Source: Oscillospiraceae bacterium (GTDB lineage: Bacteria > Bacillota > Clostridia > Oscillospirales > WRJC01). Taken from it: DNA of 37,217 nt. This document shows, piece after piece, positions 35,716-37,217 of the stretch. The stretch lies in NCBI GenBank assembly GCA_009780985.1, contig WQYZ01000022.1, forward strand, positions 1 to 37,217, in the 5' to 3' direction. Position numbers and translations under genes: made by a program. The notes beneath the pieces were generated by a model that made no database searches, was not told the origin of the DNA, and worked only from the letters and a program-made list of their open reading frames with translations. The first letter of the stretch is position 1; every line of letters begins with the position of its first letter.

Positions 35716-35785
35716 TTTATATAGTTGATAATGTACGACAATTAAATATAACGATTTTCAAAGAAGCAAATTTAAAAATATAAAA

Positions 35786-35816
35786 CCGATAATTTGTGAT
35801 TCGCTATAATTATCGG
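35786..35816. terminator. Possible bidirectional terminator between convergent genes
   Basis: CCGATAATT (35786-35794) and AATTATCGG (35808-35816) form a perfect 9-base-pair stem with a 13-base loop, flanked by A-rich sequence on the left. It lies between the oxidoreductase gene (+) and the regulator gene (-), so it may end both transcripts. Confidence 0.5.
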
Positions 35817-35845
35817 CTATATCGTGATATGAAATTTAAATCGGA

Positions 35846-36208
35846 TTATATTCCCATTTCGTTATTTTCGTTCGCTTTTGTTATTCCATCGGCGACAATT
35901 TCGATGATAATTAAAGCTTTTTCATCAAGATTGTCAAGCACATAATCCAACTGCCTGCGCCTCGTGTTTTTGACAGATTTGACATTCGGATAGAAAAACT
36001 GGTCAACAGAAATATTGAACAATGTAACGAGCTTATAAAAGATCTGCAAGCTCGGATGCTGACCTTTATTTTCAATGTTAGTGAGATAACGCGGGTCGAT
36101 GTGGATAATATCGGCAGCTTCATCCCTTGTCATACCCCGTTTCAAACGGGCTGACTTGATTGCCTGACCCAACGACCGGAAATCATATAATTCATCTTTA
36201 TTACGCAT
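35846..36208 (-). CDS. XRE-family helix-turn-helix regulator
   Basis: Small DNA-binding protein of 120 residues. The ATG at 36208 is used because GGGAGGG lies a few bases before it, inside the longer alternative starting at 36223. The Cro/CI helix-turn-helix is at about 13-65: LGQAIKSARLKRGMTRDEAA, then IDPRYLTNIENKGQHPSL and VTLFNISVDQFF. A helical C-terminal half follows with VLDNLDEKALIIIEIVADGI. Such regulators are common in integrative elements and plasmids. Its target is unknown. An imperfect repeat ACGTTTTTTAC-AGGATTA-GTAAAACGT in the upstream region could be its operator. Confidence 0.85.
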   Translation of the reverse strand: MRNKDELYDFRSLGQAIKSARLKRGMTRDEAADIIHIDPRYLTNIENKGQHPSLQIFYKLVTLFNISVDQFFYPNVKSVKNTRRRQLDYVLDNLDEKALIIIEIVADGITKANENNEMGI

Positions 36209-36223
36209 ACAAAACCCTCCCAT

Positions 36224-36798
36224 ATAATTGTACTGTTCATTTGACGTTTTTTACAGGATTAGTAAAACGTATTAATAGGTTTTGTGATTCATAATAAAGA
36301 AAATTTAAAAACTTACTGCTCTGCGGCAAATAAAAAAAAGCCGCACTTGGGCAGAAACTTGCCATGCTTAAATATAATAATCGGTTAACGGCGGTTTGTG
36401 AAATACACAGATGCCGTTTTTTGTTGCAGGATTAGGGTATAGCAAGCCGAATAAATTCAGGGACGGCGAAGAGAAGGAGATTGCCGTCATGTTGACAGCC
36501 GTCATTAGAAATATATTTATATTAGTCTAATTATTAAAAAAATCCTAATTTTTCGACAGGATAAATGCACCTTCGAATATGGTTTTACAGATCATATAAC
36601 AGGAATAATCAAAGCGAATCATAAAATAAAGATGTTTTACAATGCGTTTTTTATTGTAATAAATAATTTATCGCCCATCCTGTCATATTCGCTTTATTTT
36701 ACATATTTGATTCGGGCACCGCCTTTTTCCTTTCTTTTGAAGTTCGAAAGAAATTCTTTTTATCAAAATCAAGGCAAAAGAAAGGATTGTGAAAAATA
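36224..36798. other. Long intergenic region with hairpins, no gene seen
   Basis: About 575 bases without a convincing gene. It contains an inverted repeat TGCGGC...GCCGCA around an A-rich loop (about 36325-36355) and a terminator-like ACGGC...GCCGTTTTTT (about 36388-36424). The gene-poor stretch ends near the MerR gene, where promoter elements would be expected. No tRNA or repeat array was recognised. Confidence 0.4.
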
Positions 36799-37217
36799 AT
36801 GAATAATAAAAATATAGATGTAGATTTTCTGACTATCAAGGAATTTGCGGAATCCGTTGGAATAACCGCGCCGTCTCTCCGGCATTATGACAATATTGGC
36901 ATATTTCCTCCCGCTAAACGTGGTATCGAATTTGAAAATAAATACCGATATTACTCCCCGATGCAGATAACGACCGTAAAGATGATTCGCGTTCTGACAG
37001 AAATAGGCGTACCGCTGACAGCAATTAAGGAGCTATCACAGAGCAGAACGCCTGAAAAATTGTTGAAACTATTGATAAAATACAGAGAGAAAATTAAAGA
37101 AGAGATACGCTTTTTACAGGAGATGAGTTCAGTTATCAGTACGTTTACTGAATTAATGCACGAAGCAATAAGCGTGTCGGAAACAGAAATAACCGTTTCC
37201 GAAATACCGCAAAAGCA
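36799..37217 (+). CDS. MerR-family regulator, 3'-truncated by window edge
   Basis: The N-terminal 139 residues of a MerR-type regulator whose end lies outside the window. A winged helix-turn-helix is visible from residue 12: TIKEFAESVGITAPSLRHYD, then NIGIFPPAKR and RYYSPMQITTVKMIRVLTEIGVPL. A long coiled-coil helix follows (about 85-125). The final residues VSETEITVSEIPQK look like the start of an effector domain of the GyrI/BmrR type. The nearest start is ATG 36799 with AAAGGA a little far upstream. Proteins of this group usually sense drugs or metabolites. Confidence 0.82.
   Translation, partial: MNNKNIDVDFLTIKEFAESVGITAPSLRHYDNIGIFPPAKRGIEFENKYRYYSPMQITTVKMIRVLTEIGVPLTAIKELSQSRTPEKLLKLLIKYREKIKEEIRFLQEMSSVISTFTELMHEAISVSETEITVSEIPQK

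Noticed and set aside
1-37217. CRISPR arrays, tRNA or rRNA genes, insertion-sequence transposases
   Set aside because: No regularly spaced repeats, cloverleaf patterns, rRNA segments or DDE transposase frames were recognised. The Rpn-family gene is the only transposase-related protein.

Overview
The window looks like part of a genome from a low-GC Gram-positive bacterium of the Clostridia, probably Oscillospirales/Ruminococcaceae-like. The support is strong AGGAG-type ribosome binding sites, lipoprotein signal peptides on the binding proteins, a C-terminal PxTGD-type sorting signal, sigma-A style promoters and Firmicutes-type conjugation genes. The taxonomic call is inference from gene families only.

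Region 1 (1-7100) is a co-directional mobile-element module: the C-terminal part of a RecD-like helicase, an unknown protein, a CHC2/Toprim-type primase, PcfK-like and PcfJ-like proteins, a small zinc-ribbon protein whose frame is cut by an in-frame amber codon, and a DUF3268-type zinc-finger protein. It ends at a strong terminator. No relaxase, coupling protein or integrase is in view. Region 2 (7200-13300) holds an Rpn/PD-(D/E)XK protein with its own promoter, a likely gene remnant, a large GH74-like lipoprotein with a C-terminal carbohydrate-binding module (minus strand), and a ParM/ParR-type partition pair. The partition pair suggests a plasmid or a plasmid-like integrative element.

Region 3 (13300-29420) is a glycan-related accessory cluster. 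Two divergent AraC regulators are followed by three paralogous solute-binding lipoproteins with no permease or ATPase in view. Alongside are three uroporphyrinogen-decarboxylase-superfamily (URO-D) proteins, a sorting-signal surface protein, a beta-helix lipoprotein (frameshifted), a metal-dependent amidohydrolase and a nitrilase-family hydrolase. A short URO-D remnant and a palindromic element lie between the second and third binding proteins, so this stretch has expanded by duplication and decay. Region 4 (29450-35720) has nagBA on the minus strand, then a plus-strand run of three Gfo/Idh/MocA oxidoreductases (the first frameshifted) and a second nitrilase-family enzyme with an extra N-terminal domain. 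The end (35846-37217) carries an XRE regulator and the start of a MerR regulator.

Putting the parts together (inference): secreted GH74-like and beta-helix proteins attack a polysaccharide, binding proteins capture fragments, and the cytoplasmic NagA/NagB, oxidoreductases, amidohydrolase, nitrilases and URO-D-like proteins process an unusual sugar, perhaps an amino, amidated or methylated one. The first URO-D protein keeps an H-x-C...C zinc-ligand pattern like MtaA/CmuA-type methyltransferases, while the other two do not. The co-occurrence of URO-D-like proteins, orphan binding proteins, nitrilases and Gfo/Idh enzymes is the best candidate for an undescribed system here. Four single-base frameshifts and one nonsense codon mean that either several genes are decaying or the assembly has residual errors.
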